The notes under the pieces: generated by a model | Databases searched by the model: none | What the model was told of the DNA's origin: nothing | The model's input: the letters and a program-made list of their open reading frames with translations, nothing else | Made by a program: the position numbers and the translations under genes | Origin: Macrosoma leucophasiata | Lineage: Eukaryota > Arthropoda > Insecta > Lepidoptera > Hedylidae | Assembly (NCBI GenBank): GCA_036365455.1 | Contig: JAWQUS010000032.1 | Coordinates: 10,451,501 to 10,515,500, forward strand | Length of the DNA: 64,000 nt | Reading direction: 5' to 3' | Part shown: piece by piece, positions 1 to 10,754 of the stretch | Layout of the letters: every line of letters begins with the position of its first letter | Numbering within the stretch: the stretch's first letter is position 1

Positions 1-480
1 TTGACGTAAGAGAAAAAAAATCATTTATTGCAAACTACCATAATCTAGCTTATATAATATGTATCATACAAATAATTTGATTATAAAATTGCAGAAGTCT
101 AATGTCTTAACAGCATAGTAATATATTATATTTACAACGCAATCTATTCCATAACATAAAAAAACCGACATATCGAATTTTACTCTATAAAATAGAACTG
201 ACTTTATTATGACAGATCTGCTTGTGGTTAATTAGGTAGCTACCGTTATAATAATGACTTATTTGTTTATGTCAATTAAAATGATACATATATTTCTCAT
301 TTCATAGGTAATTATGATAAAAAAATTGTCGTATGAAGGTTTGTAAACGAGTTCCTTTGTTTTGTAGATCGTCGTTATGGTAAAACAAAAACTTAGCCGC
401 GTTGACCAAATCTAAACCAGATTTTTTTCCATTATTTCATAATCAAAACCCAATCACAGTACGCAGCGAGATATATTGCA
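1..480. other. AT-rich sequence, nothing recognised
   Basis: No open frame of note, no recognised repeat and no clear RNA gene. Confidence 0.5.
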
Positions 481-483
481 AAT

Positions 484-680
484 CGACTTTATGAGAAATA
501 GTTCGGATAATTTCGGCTCTGTAGACTGTAGAGCGTTTTCTCTTTCGCACACCACTTCCGTGACGTTTGTCGACCGTTTCGATCAAGTTTTGACCAATAG
601 CGGACTATTACTGCCTACGTAAGCAGTGTGGAACAAAGATAACGCTCTCCGAAATCGAAACTAACCGATTGACTCTTTCC
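484..680 (-). repeat. MITE family D copy
   Basis: Reverse orientation relative to 28300-28500 and the tandem pair at 36961-37440: shared blocks include 'tagagcgttatctctgctgcac'-like ends and 'ggtcaaaacttgatc'. Its two ends are roughly inverted ('ctgtagagcgtt' near 530 and 'aacgctctccg' near 640). No clean target duplication was found. Confidence 0.55.
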
Positions 681-1004
681 TAATATTTAAGGAGTATTTC
701 TGCGGTCAAATAAATAATAAATAATGTAAAACAAAACATATAATGAAAACTTTCCGTAAAAAAGATATCAGTTTTTTTACAGCCACTTATCATTTTAAAT
801 TGAACGCGTCTGTACTTTTTTTTATGTATTCTGTGGTTTAATTACTTACTTGTTCTCACTGGGATCTGCCAACCGTTACATCCACCTGTGTTGATGCTAC
901 GCTTAAAATTGTAATTGGTTAAATGCTCGCAAGATTTCGAAGATTCTATTCTTAGATTATCATATACATATCTCGTACTCAGAATAAACCATAATTTTAC
1001 GATA

Positions 1005-1140
1005 CAGCTGGAGGTTGCAGGTAGACACCACCGCATTACCTAATCTACTTAGTGCTAAATGGTAGTATTCAGCGCTACCGTGTTCCTGTCAGGTGGCAAT
1101 CGGTGGCATTATACGGCTCTATAATTGCACAGAGGTAAAA
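1005..1140 (+). repeat. SINE A fragment
   Basis: Matches the first half of SINE A by eye: caccaccgcattacctaat, aatggtagtattcagcgct and tgtcaggtggcaat, diverged and cut before the A-rich tail. Confidence 0.6.
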
Positions 1141-1530
1141 CAACTTGGAAGTGTCAACGATATATTGAAATCTCTTTTTTTTGTTTTGTAGGCTACAATG
1201 TATCCTTGTTTGACACTTCGTGACATAAAAAAACAACGGGTTGCACTCCGGAAGTGTCGACAGAAGTGAAAACTTAATATTATCGTTGCTGTTAATAGGT
1301 CTCTTAAAAGTAGGCTGTTCTGTGAACACGTGTTCGTTTTACGCATTTTCTATCAGGGTCACATGTCCTGATGCGAGTTTACAGGTTATTTTTACCCATC
1401 ACAAAAAGTGCAAGGCGCCGTTAAAAAGTGTCCATTTTAAAAATCTCTTTTAAATATTTAGGTACATTTCAGGTGGACAAATCAAGCGAAAACCGTGCGG
1501 CTCTCATCTCTTCAACCAAAAGACCACCTA

Positions 1531-1650
1531 AATTGATATGTACGCTATCCTATCTAGCAAATTGGATCAAACTGCACACGGTGTGCAAGTTTGATTAAAA
1601 TCGGTTAAATAGTTTAGGAGTCTATCGCGGACAAACACTGTGACAATTAA
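1531..1650 (-). mobile_element. Helitron-like fragment
   Basis: Contains the block 'ggatcaaactgcacacggtg' and 'atcggttaaatagttta' shared with the copies at 1796 and 3269. These blocks are the reverse complement of the 5' part of the Helitrons at 6013 and 6991. The CTAG end is missing. Confidence 0.6.
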
Positions 1651-1670
1651 GAAGATAAGTGTCGTATCTT

Positions 1671-1990
1671 AGCAACCCTATGTGTTCAAGAAACATTTAT
1701 TAGGTTAGGTACTCATTTTTTTTACAATACATCCTTTACGTATGTTCTTTCAATAGGTTACATCAAGCAATTTATTGTTAAAATTTCAGTATAGACTAGC
1801 GGCCCGTACTGTCTTCGCACTTGTGCAATTTAGGTACTTACATGATATTGCAACTATAAATTGAGATGTACTCTATCCTATCTGGCAAATTGGATCAAAC
1901 TGCACACGGTGTGCAAGTTTGATTAAAATCGGTTAAATAGTTTAAGAGTTCATCGCGGACAAACACTGGACAAAACTTTCCTATAGTTAC
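1671..1990. repeat. Copy 1 of a local segmental duplication
   Basis: From 'agcaaccctatgtgttcaag' through the - strand Helitron end, this stretch is repeated in the same order and orientation at about 2919-2945 plus 3167-3450. The second copy is interrupted by the foldback element at 2946-3166; this copy keeps the uninterrupted site aaacatttatta at 1691-1702. Confidence 0.75.
1796..1985 (-). mobile_element. Non-autonomous Helitron, - strand
   Basis: Its 3' end is the CTAG at 1796-1799 followed (on the - strand) by T, preceded by a GC-rich stretch 'cagtacgggccg'. The 5' part, near 1970, is 'tgtttgtccgcgatgaac', like the sibling at 3269-3452. No coding capacity. Confidence 0.7.
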
Positions 1991-1999
1991 TCCCAAAAG

Positions 2000-2918
2000 T
2001 ATTGACGATCAATAGCTAAGTAAGTACTTATTAATCATCAATTGTTTTGTTTACCAATTTTTAGGTAGTTAAAAAAGGGGTTTTTATATTTCCACCTCAA
2101 GAAATTAAGACTAACGTGCCACAAAAATATTATTTTAGTCTGAAACTAGGATATAGGTAGTACATACCTAAATGTTGGAGGCACACTGAGAATTCATGGA
2201 AGTTTTTGTTGTATAATAATAAATTGAATTAATTATACCAGTAACATAATAAAACATAATTAGACGTTATATTGTTATACAACTGAACCATTCAGTAATA
2301 TTTTCAGTTCAGAAATATACATACGAAGTGTATAAATGTAGATATTTTTTTTTGTTTCTCTGTTGAATGAAACGACGTATCGTCTCCAAATAGGTTGGCT
2401 ATTCTCCTTAAATTACACTTTGGCTAAAACTGAGCTAAGTCGTGATTTTACAAGCATCTAATGTTTTAAGAAACACAGGAAAGTAATTAAACATTATTTT
2501 CAACCAATGATTATTCAATTACCTAAATGCATTAGATGTATCAATTAATGATAACGATACGAAGGGTTGCCAAGCGCACGAGCTTTCTCATACTAATACG
2601 AGATACCTATGTGGACTGTTGTACAAAATACGAGGAATGATTATTTTGGCATAAAAATGTACGAAATTTGCATATTAAGAGATTGTGTAGGTTATTAAGT
2701 AGGTACCTACTAAAAAGAAATTGAACACGAAGCAAAGTTCAATGGTGATTTTATTTTATTATAATATACCTAATAAAGAAAATTCTAAGGCTAATGTACC
2801 AGAATTTTTGAAGGTCAGCAAGTGTTTTTAGTTAATTTAATTAAGTACGTGGCTACGTAGGGAAAAAAGTTTGACGATGTAAATCTGCGCAGGAAGGAGA
2901 CGTGGTTTTTTATCGCAA
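2000..2918. other. AT-rich sequence, nothing recognised
   Basis: No coding signal and no repeat shared with the rest of the window that I could identify. Confidence 0.45.
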
Positions 2919-2945
2919 CCCTATGTATTCAACAAACATTTATTA

Positions 2946-3166
2946 TAGAAATTAAACTTGGGGATTTTCTCGCGTATACAACACTCCCAAACTTCTTACA
3001 CCCGACGTTTCGGTCGCTTTCCAGCTACCAGTCTGCCCGTGACCACGGTAGCTGGAAAGCGACCGAAACGTCGGGTGTAAGAAGTTTGGGAGTGTTGTAT
3101 ACGCGAGAAAATCCGCAAGTTTAATTTCTACATTGTATGAAGCTCGCGAAAACCTACGAAATCGTT
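2946..3166. mobile_element. Foldback (palindromic) element with 12-bp target duplication
   Basis: Two arms of about 82 bp (2947-3028 and 3049-3130) are almost perfect reverse complements, carrying cccgacgtttcggtcgcttt and its complement around a loop of about 20 nt (agtctgcccgtgaccac). The whole insert, including a 36-bp single-copy tail after the right arm, is flanked by aaacatttatta at 2934-2945 and 3167-3178. The paralogous stretch at 1691-1702 has only one copy of this 12-mer, which confirms the insertion boundaries. A half-copy of the family lies at 39375-39482. Confidence 0.88.
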
Positions 3167-3450
3167 AAACATTTATTAGGTACCCATTTTTTTAACAATA
3201 CTCTTACCTTTACGTAGGTGTTCGTTCAATAGGTTACAAGCAATTAATTGTTAGAATTCCAGTATAGACTAGCGGCTCGCACCGGCTTCGCACGGGTGAA
3301 ATTTAGGTACTTACATAATATTGCAACTATAAATTGATATGTACGATATTATATCTGGCAAATTGGATCAAACTGCACACGGTGTGCAAGTTTGATTAAA
3401 ATCGGTTAAATAGTTTAGGAATCCATCGCGGACAAACACTGTGACACGTA
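3167..3450. repeat. Copy 2 of the local segmental duplication (right part)
   Basis: Repeats 1691-1990: aaacatttattaggta, 'gttcaataggttacaagcaa', 'cagtatagactagcggc' and the rest of the Helitron. The left part of this copy is at 2919-2945, before the foldback insertion. Confidence 0.75.
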
Positions 3451-3452
3451 AT
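3269..3452 (-). mobile_element. Non-autonomous Helitron, - strand
   Basis: CTAG at 3269-3272 is the 3' end on the - strand, with GC-rich 'ccggtgcgagccg' just inside it. The 5' end near 3450 reads 'acgtgtcacagtgtttgtcc' on the - strand, matching the first 40 bases of the Helitrons at 6013 and 6991. Confidence 0.75.
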
Positions 3453-3489
3453 TTATATATCGCCTCTTTACAAGAACAACGTGACATTT

Positions 3490-4060
3490 CATCTAAATCA
3501 TTCATAAGAAATGTAACATTATTCTTACAAGAATAATGTGTCTCCAGTCAGGACATCTAGGACATCTAGGTAGTATTGTCTGCGTGTCTTTCCATGTTAT
3601 TCGTGTTTGTGGGCGTCTATAGGTGGGAACTCGAGCGGGTGATGAAATAAAGCACATGGTTGGGCAGAAGATGAAGCAATAGTCGTTTATTGCCAAAGAT
3701 CCGCCCATTCGATTACGCCGGCAGAGAAGAACGGGCAAGAAACTCTTACGACCGGGCACACAGTTTCCGGAATACCAATACTCATTGCACAATGTAAATC
3801 TCTTCTGCCAATCAATTCAGTACCACGCGAATCGTTACTATATCTCGTTATACAATTATTACTGAATCTAGATTGCTATATCGAGTTACAGAATTATATC
3901 AAGGAACCGGCCCAGACCGCCTTCCTTTATTTTCCCATTTTCCAAATTCTAATTTAACTGACAAGTGTCATTGATGACACTAATCCATAAAAACCTCTGG
4001 GTATGTTTTAATACTTTGCTAAGGAGTTTCTATAATCATCGGGTTAGTCAGGTCAGTACG
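3490..4060. other. Unassigned sequence
   Basis: The minus strand of 3640-3780 reads RKSFLPVLLCRRNRMGG, which might be a decayed retroelement, but the frame is short and I cannot assign it. No other structure seen. Confidence 0.35.
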
Positions 4061-4069
4061 TTTATATTC

Positions 4070-4331
4070 TCCATCCCCGTCATATATATCAATCAATTGC
4101 TGTTCGTTAGTCTCGCTAAAACTCGAGAATGTCTGGACCCATTTGGCTAATTTTGATTTTGAATGATTTTTGGAAGTCCAGAGAAGGTTTAAAAGTTAAG
4201 AAAATATGAAGAAATTGAAGGTAAAAAGTAAAAACCACAATTTCATTTTCCCATACAAATAGTCCGTATCTATCAAACCTTTGACACATTATTTCATTGT
4301 AAGGCAATACGAAGTGTGCCGGGTCAGCTAG
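4070..4331 (+). mobile_element. Helitron-like element, + strand
   Basis: Ends gtgccgggtcagCTAG at 4331 followed by T, the same terminus as the Helitron at 6013-6848. The start block 'ttgctgttcgttagtctcgc' and 'aaaactcgagaa' recurs at 61588-61622. The exact 5' end is uncertain. Confidence 0.65.
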
Positions 4332-4876
4332 TTGAAAATAATATAATTGAGGAAAATAATCAATTTTCATAATTAATTCTCATAGCTAATGGCAAATTTT
4401 TTGAACTGACTCATAATCGAATGACAATCATCTTTGACAGTAATTATTGTAAGGAAAAACTGTGCTAGGTACCCATACACCTACTATATTACTCACGATA
4501 ATTGCTCACAAAGACAAAAGTAAACAAATATGATACAATCAATTGACTACGTAAGTAGGTATCAAGTTGGCTCTGTAGCTAAATTATACCTGATTACGAT
4601 TTTAATGCCACTTTACAGTACATTGCTGTTTTCCCAAAATTATATTTACGTCAGAACAGCAATGTGCTGCAAAGTGGCTATTCATATCTACCAAGATACA
4701 TTATACACCCTCTGAACATTTTCAATGAATAGGTACCATCTAAAGCCATTGAAAATGGCATTTCTTAAACTACATAAAATTCAATTAACTCGATTTTTTA
4801 CCACTAAAGTACTTATCTCCTTACCGCTAAATGGTAGCATGCGATGTACATGCATGGATGCGGTTATATATTTATA

Positions 4877-5084
4877 CTAGCAGCCCGCCCCGACTTCGCG
4901 CGGGTGCAATGTTACCTACCCTCTCCTATTCATCTGAGCGTGATGGTAATAGTCTAAAGCCTTCCTTGATAAATGGGGTATGTAACAGTATAATATTTTT
5001 TCAAATCGGACAGTAGTTCTTGAAATTAGCGCGTTCAAGCAAACAAACAAACAAACTCTTCAGGTTTATAATATAAGATTAGAT
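4877..5084 (-). mobile_element. Non-autonomous Helitron, - strand
   Basis: CTAG at 4877-4880 with 'cgcgcgaagtcggggcgggc' just inside on the - strand; 5' end near 5084 starts TCTTATATTATAAACCTG on the - strand, a form common in lepidopteran Helitrons. Flanked by A and T as expected for Helitron insertion. Confidence 0.75.
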
Positions 5085-5091
5085 ACGGTTA

Positions 5092-5331
5092 GTGGCCCGC
5101 TGTCGAATGTTTTCAAACCGCCCATATGGCCTCCGACAAGGTTTAACGAGCGCTATCTATCCATAGCAACCAGGACCGACGACTTAACGTGCCCTCCAAA
5201 GCACGCAAACGCGCATTTTAATTTGCCACTAGCGGTCACCCATCACACACCTGACCGCGCCCGTATCGCTTAACCGTGTAGATCACTTACGATCTACACC
5301 AGCCACGGGGCCATGCGCACTTCTGGACAAA
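5092..5331 (-). repeat. SINE C, truncated copy
   Basis: Contains 'aaggtttaacgagcgctatc', 'ccactagcggtcacccatca' and ends ggggccatgcgcacttc, as in full copies at 15125 and 27577, but lacks the (ATT)n end. Confidence 0.8.
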
Positions 5332-5339
5332 GCTTTCCC

Positions 5340-6010
5340 CAAAGACGCCCACAATAGTGTTGTATCATAAGAGAAGAATATGTCAATGTATACGTGATAA
5401 GAGAAGAATATGCCAATACTCATTTATACCTAAATCAAAATAAAAAGGTATTATCAGCTACTAGCTACAACACCTACTACATACAAAGGAGGTACAGTAT
5501 CACAGTAAACCTACAGATAAAATCATACCTACCCATTAAAACACAAACTCACACTTATAATGACTTAATTAAGGGAGTAAATTATACTTTTATCATAAAA
5601 ACAACGAAGTGTGTATCAGACTCACGTGCACAGGCTATTGTAAAGTTGAAAGATTTCCTCTTTTGAAATTGCTCCCGGATAACCCGGTGAAGAAGACTAG
5701 AGCCGTCAACATAAATCCGCCCTAAATGAAGTGGCAAATGCTCTCGTTGCTAATATTTCACATTAGCCATTAAACTCAATCTCAATCTTGAGGAACGAAA
5801 TGGTAAGACTAAATAAAGAGGCTTCATCAAACTGATCATGATGATTATGATGATGAATAGCGTACTGAGTTTCAATTCGGATCATGGGGCGTTTCTGTCC
5901 GCTCTTGTTTCGTCCCGGGGACCGAAACGCCTAACAATGCTTTCTGAATGGGTCTTTTTGGTCCGCGGGAAATAATTAAACTACAATGTATTATACTGAA
6001 ATTTATATCT
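5340..6010. other. Unassigned sequence
   Basis: An open frame of 90 codons at 5394-5666 has no recognisable domain and a repetitive polar composition; I do not call it a gene. 5670-5710 shares 'cccggtgaag(a/t)agactag' with 14960-14985. Confidence 0.4.
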
Positions 6011-6012
6011 TA

Positions 6013-6848
6013 TCTTAATATATATAAATCTCGTGTCACAATGTTTGTCCTCAATGGACTCCTAAACCACTTAACCGATTATAATAAAATTCGCACACCA
6101 TGTGCAGTTCGATCCAACTTGAGAGATAGGATAGTTTAAATCTCAAATTATAGTCGCAATTTTAATTTATTGCTAATTATTTGTCTGTTATTATTTGATA
6201 GTAACAATTATCTGTTAACTCCAAATAATTCTAACAGATGTCGATACCTTTCGACTGGGTTGAGTAAGTAATCAATAGATGGCGCTGCTTTGGTAAATTA
6301 ACAAACGTGTCATATAAGCTACATTTTAACAGCATAATTACCACGTGTGTTGACGCTATAAAATTAATTAAATTTATTTTGTAGTGAACGAAATACCGTA
6401 TAATTCAATTATTTCAACTTTTTAAATTTTTGGTGTTAGCATAGCCGGCCACGTGTTACATAGACTGAAATGTAAATTGAATTCATATTATAATGAATGA
6501 AGATAATACAGTGAAATTAATCCTGTTTTTTACTTATTTGTGCTTTATTGATCAAAATATGTATGTAAGTATTATCACATAATTATAAAATGTAATTAAA
6601 ATGTCAATGCAAAAATGATACACAATTTCCTACACTTTTTCAATAGTTGTACAAATATTTTTTTTTATTGTTTTTATTTAACCTCTATTAAAAAATATTT
6701 AGCACCTATTTTTTTACAAATACCATCTGTGTGAAAAAGCATAGTGGACTCTGTGACTGATGTTCTCTTATTGTTCCTCTTAGATTGTTTACTATAGTGT
6801 AATATAACAAAAACTTTAGCCACAGCAACGCGTGGCCGGGTCAGCTAG
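6013..6848 (+). mobile_element. Non-autonomous Helitron, full length (836 bp)
   Basis: Starts TCTTAATATATATAAATC after an A (6012) and ends acgcgtggccgggtcagCTAG before a T (6849), the classic TC...CTAG ends in an A-T target without target duplication. A short GC-rich palindrome-like stretch precedes CTAG. No helicase or Rep frame; it must depend on an autonomous relative. Nearly the same sequence recurs at 6991-7678. Confidence 0.9.
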
Positions 6849-6950
6849 TTTATTTATAATTACCTATACAAAAATAAACTTCAACAAATAAATCACATGA
6901 ATGAAATTAAATTTATTAAATTTGATTTATGTGATTTATTTGTTAATGTT

Positions 6951-7679
6951 CTGTGCATAATATATATATAAATACATAATATTATGCATATCTTAATATA
7001 TATAAATCTCGTGTCACAATGTTTGTCCTCAATGGACTCTTAAACCACTAAACCGATTATAATAAAATTCGCACACCATGTGCATATCGATCCAACTTGA
7101 GAGATAGGATAGTTTAAATCTCAAATTATAGTCGCAATTTTAATTTATTGCTAATTATTTGTCTGTTATTATTTGACAGTCACAATTATCTGTTAACTCC
7201 AAATGATTCTAACAGATGTCGATACCTTTCGACTGGGTTGAGTAAGTAATCAATAGATGGCGCTGCTATGGTAAATCTACAAACAGGTCATTTAAGCTAC
7301 ATTTAAACAGCATAATTACCACATGTTGTTGACGCTTTAAATTTTTATTTTGTACCTATAGATTTCTGCTTAATATCAAGTGTAAGAACATTTTAATTAA
7401 TTGTGTTCAACGTACTTCCCCTTCAAATCTCAATCCAGTGAATTTGTATACCAACATCAACATTTTCGTCTTTGTTCGTAAATAATTTCATTGTACTAAA
7501 GGGTTATAGTAGTAGAAAGTCAAATGGAGATCACCAATTTTTTTTACAAATGCCATCTGTGTGAAAAATCATAGTGGACTCCGTGACTGATGTTCTCTTA
7601 GTGTTCCTCTTAGATTGTTTACTATAATGTAATTTATCAAAAACTTTAGCCACAGCAACGCGTGGCCGGGTCAGCTAGT

Positions 7680-7724
<45 letters not shown>

Positions 7725-7775
7725 TAATATTATGTCTGTGCATAATATATATATAAATACATAATATTATGCATA
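6951..7775. repeat. 40-bp perfect direct repeat bracketing a Helitron
   Basis: The 40 bp from ctgtgcataa to attatgcata at 6951-6990 and 7736-7775 are identical. The first copy is split from its continuing tata by the Helitron; the second runs straight into (ta)n. Confidence 0.85.
6991..7678 (+). mobile_element. Non-autonomous Helitron, full length (688 bp)
   Basis: Sibling of 6013-6848 in the same orientation, 142 bp downstream, with identical TC start and CTAG end and an internal length difference. Inserted between A (6990) and T (7679). The 40 bp before it (6951-6990) is exactly repeated at 7736-7775. Confidence 0.92.
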
Positions 7776-7838
7776 TATATATATATATATATTGGCTAAT
7801 ATTTGATATATATATATATATATCAAATATTAGCCAAT
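7679..7838. repeat. AT dinucleotide array and perfect palindrome
   Basis: (TA)n fills 7680-7722 and 7770-7792. At 7791-7838 attggctaatatttgat is followed by an AT core and then the exact reverse complement, giving a 48-bp palindrome. Confidence 0.9.
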
Positions 7839-8417
7839 TTCAACAAATTTCACACACATAAATGTGAATCTGATCGCCTTTTTCTATTAAAAGTCGGTTA
7901 AAAAGTAAGTATGATACCTATTGAAATCATAATTATGAGTAAAGCTGGAAACACGTTTCAATGTCATGGAATCAGTTTCATTATAATGTAAACTGAAAAC
8001 GTAGTAAATATACGATGAAGGACTGAATTTAAACTCAACTTCATAACCGTATTTCCTGGATAGCATTCAACGTGACAAGCCTGTAGAACATTTACTTGAC
8101 TTTTTAATATACCTCGTATGAATATCAGCATTTCAAGACAATTACGTCTTAAAATAATCTCAAGAATTGGAAAGAAATTAATTGAGAATACTGTTTTAAG
8201 CCACCTCGCTAAAGATGACCATGCCAACCAGAAAGTCTAACATTTGCAATGCTCTAAAGTTTTTTCAGATCCACTTCCATTCATGCCTCGGATCGAAGTT
8301 CAGAAGCCCGCATTTGACGTTTCTCAAACTGTTGTGGCTACTATATTATTATATAGACGTATGCAGCAAGCACTGTTGACTGTTTTAAACGGGGTCCTAC
8401 TCGTATATGGGATCAAT

Positions 8418-8681
8418 CATAGGGCAACACCGGAGGGGAGTAGCCATATGCAGGCTTTCCCCTCTGTCAAAGTACAAGCCCAAAGGGGCCTATACCTGTC
8501 GCCTAGATGTTTAATTGTGTGCGTGAAATTGTTTCTGTATTTTGTTAACGTCAAGGTGTGAGTTTCGTAGTAATAGACGATTTTTGTAGTGTGCGTGTGT
8601 GTCGCACGCATTTCCCCCCGCAAAAAATGACAGACTGTTTAGCATCGGTAATACACGCTATGGCTACCGCTTTTTTCTATG
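8418..8681 (+). mobile_element. M8 MITE, flanked by GGATCAAT
   Basis: Begins catagggcaacaccggaggg and ends in ttttttctatg. Flanked by identical 8-mers GGATCAAT at 8410-8417 and 8682-8689. Internal blocks 'ctttcccctctgtcaaagta' and 'ctgtcgcctagatgttta' are shared with all M8 copies. The right inverted end is partly lost. Eight-base duplications point to the hAT or P superfamily. Confidence 0.9.
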
Positions 8682-8973
8682 GGATCAATTGACAATTCAA
8701 GCATCTTTTCCCCGCCTTTTACGTCCTTGTATTTCGTTGACGATGGACTTCTTTGATATCCGCCAGTGTATTGAATGGAGGTCAAGAAATTACGATCTTT
8801 ATTAGCACAACTTATCTGCTGATATAAGTGCTATTAGAATTTTCCAATTTGTTGGCACATGTCCAGTACCACCCTCGCAGTATGGATATGTATCCGGAGA
8901 TGTCAATAGGCTCTCGTCTTATTGAGTGGGATAAAACTTAAGTATTTTGTATGTGATTTATGTCTGTTTGGAT

Positions 8974-9264
8974 CATAGAGCAACACGGGCCACCGGCTGA
9001 CCGCAGGGGAGTAGCCATAGTGTTTATTACCGATGCAAAACAGTCTGTGTCATTTTTTGCGGGGGGAAATTTGTGTGACACACAGTACAAAAATCGTTTA
9101 TTACCACGAAACTCACACAAAATACACAAACACTTTCACACATACATTTAAACAGCTCGTCGACAGGCATAGGACTACTTGCACTTGTACTTTGACAGAG
9201 GGGAAGGCTGTATATGGCTACTCCCCTCTGGTCCGCCGCGGCCGGTGGCCCGTGTTGCTCTTTG
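8974..9264 (-). mobile_element. M8 MITE, reverse orientation, 8-bp target duplication
   Basis: Starts catagagcaacacgggccac and ends ggcccgtgttgctctttg: inverted ends of about 50 bp. Flanks GTTTGGAT (8966-8973) and GTTTGAAT (9265-9272) differ at one base. Internal sequence is the reverse complement of the copy at 8418, only about 290 bp away. Confidence 0.9.
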
Positions 9265-9692
9265 GTTTGAATAAGTATATGGATTTACCTCCGTCCCTCT
9301 AAGGATATGGATATGAAGTTACGTTTAATTTTAATATAACTTTAATGTTTCAAACCGCAATGGACCCACCCGATTAGGTCCAAGAACAATATGAAATCAA
9401 TTGTCATATATTTCTGGTGGGAGCAATACTTAAAATAGCGAGTTTTAGATTCATCATTGAACGATCGGTCATTGAACCTTCTCATTCATAACCTGATTCA
9501 TTTGTTAGGTAAGTGAAGTGTGGATCATAAATGAGGAAATTATCATATTATAATTTTTTTTTTTTTTTAGTTTATTAGAATTACGTTTTGCAGCGTCTGC
9601 GCAAGTTATTCTGAAGCTAAGTACGTTCTTAGAACTAACTGCTATTGCTATCAGCAATTAGTAAATTCTGATGGCAAAAATATTATTACTTT

Positions 9693-9848
9693 TTTAATGT
9701 AATGAAGGTGTCAATCATACAGTTCACATTGATGTTAAGTGATGACTGCAGCCTATACCCACACAAGGACTAGAGGCCAAAATGCAGATGCGTTGCTACC
9801 TCTGAGACCTTAGTTATTATGTCTCTATGATAGTTAGTACGGGGTTAT
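9693..9848 (-). repeat. SINE A fragment
   Basis: Begins with 'aatgtaatgaaggtg' and carries cagttcacattgatgttaag, 'gatgactgcagcctat' and 'atgcagatgcgttgct', the reverse complement of the SINE A 3' half. Confidence 0.75.
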
Positions 9849-9871
9849 AGTGCTTAACACTAACATCAACA

Positions 9872-10178
9872 TGCCTCGGTAGCCTAGTGGTAGCAGGCCA
9901 CTACTTCTATGCTGAGGTCACGGGTTCGATTCCCGGGTAGGGGGTTATCAAAGATAATGGTGTAAAGTGATTTCTTTAACTCTGGTTCTATTGGAATTTT
10001 TCCATTTTCTGGAAATTGCCCAGTACCTCGAAGTTTGGTAATGTGCCCGGAGATGTCAACAGGTTCGCCACCTGTTACATGGGCCAAAAACGTAACCGGC
10101 GAGTCGTGGGTGTTTGCATGTATGATTGAATGCATGCATTTACCTCTGCCTAGCCCTTCGGGAATTACAGGCATGAAA
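9872..10178 (+). repeat. SINE B, full length, tRNA-derived
   Basis: The head tgcctcggtagcctagtggt resembles a tRNA with box A (TAGCCTAGTGG), and ggttcgattcccgg fits box B; an RNA polymerase III promoter is therefore likely. The body runs through 'ggaaattgcccagtacctcg' and 'ggtgtttgcatgtatgattg' to the end gggaattacaggcatgaa followed by a T-rich tail. The same element in reverse is at 41530-41834, with fragments at 11062, 13859, 34195 and 34711. Confidence 0.88.
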
Positions 10179-10529
10179 AGAGGTTTTTTTTTAGATTAGA
10201 TAATGCGGTGGCGCCTGCGCCCTCGACCTGGAATACTGGAACTTCCCAAATTCACAAAAAAATCTAATGTTTTATTTGTATTTTTTTACATAATGTACAA
10301 TTAATTGAATCTAAGATTTTTCATAACTATTATTATGATAAACATAACTAATAATTATGGATAAAAGATGGCTGCTCTGCAGTTAACCTGAAGTTAATAC
10401 CTAAGTAATGTATAGGTACGATTATGTTAATTAAAATCTGCAGAAGATAACAAGATATTATTAATTGGTAACATCATTAGCTATATATTTTTCATATAAT
10501 AAATAAATCTTCTTTATTTAAAAAAAAAA

Positions 10530-10750
10530 TCTTTCAAGTATGCTATGAAATTTGAAGAGTTTCCGTGATTTCTCTAGGATCCCATCATTACATATTGATA
10601 TAGTTACTACAATGGGACCAACGGGGAAGCACACCCTTTCAAACAAAAAAAAACATCCAAATCGGTACAGGCGTTTTCAAATTACCGGTGAACATACATA
10701 AAAAAAATCCGCAAGCATTGAGAACTTCCTCCTTTTTTGAAGTCGGTTAT
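10530..10750. repeat. Interspersed repeat ending ttttgaagtcggtta
   Basis: Carries 'aatcggtacaggcgttttca' and ends aacttcctccttttttgaag followed by tcggtta; a related end is at 57968-57992. The gaagtcggtt end is also the terminus of the palindromic MITE at 13691-14120. Confidence 0.55.
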
Positions 10751-10754
10751 TTAG

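Noticed and set aside
3502..3792. 96-codon minus-strand frame as a protein gene
   Set aside because: Contains a retroelement-like RKSFLPVLLCRRNRMGG stretch but nothing else; too little to name.
5394..5666. 90-codon open frame
   Set aside because: AT-rich with Tyr/Lys/Asn/Thr bias expected from base composition; no domain seen.
7679..7792. CRISPR-like or satellite array
   Set aside because: Only a TA dinucleotide run with no spacers.
9872..9940. Functional tRNA gene at the SINE B head
   Set aside because: Box A and B are present, but the sequence continues into the SINE body and the same head recurs at 41834.
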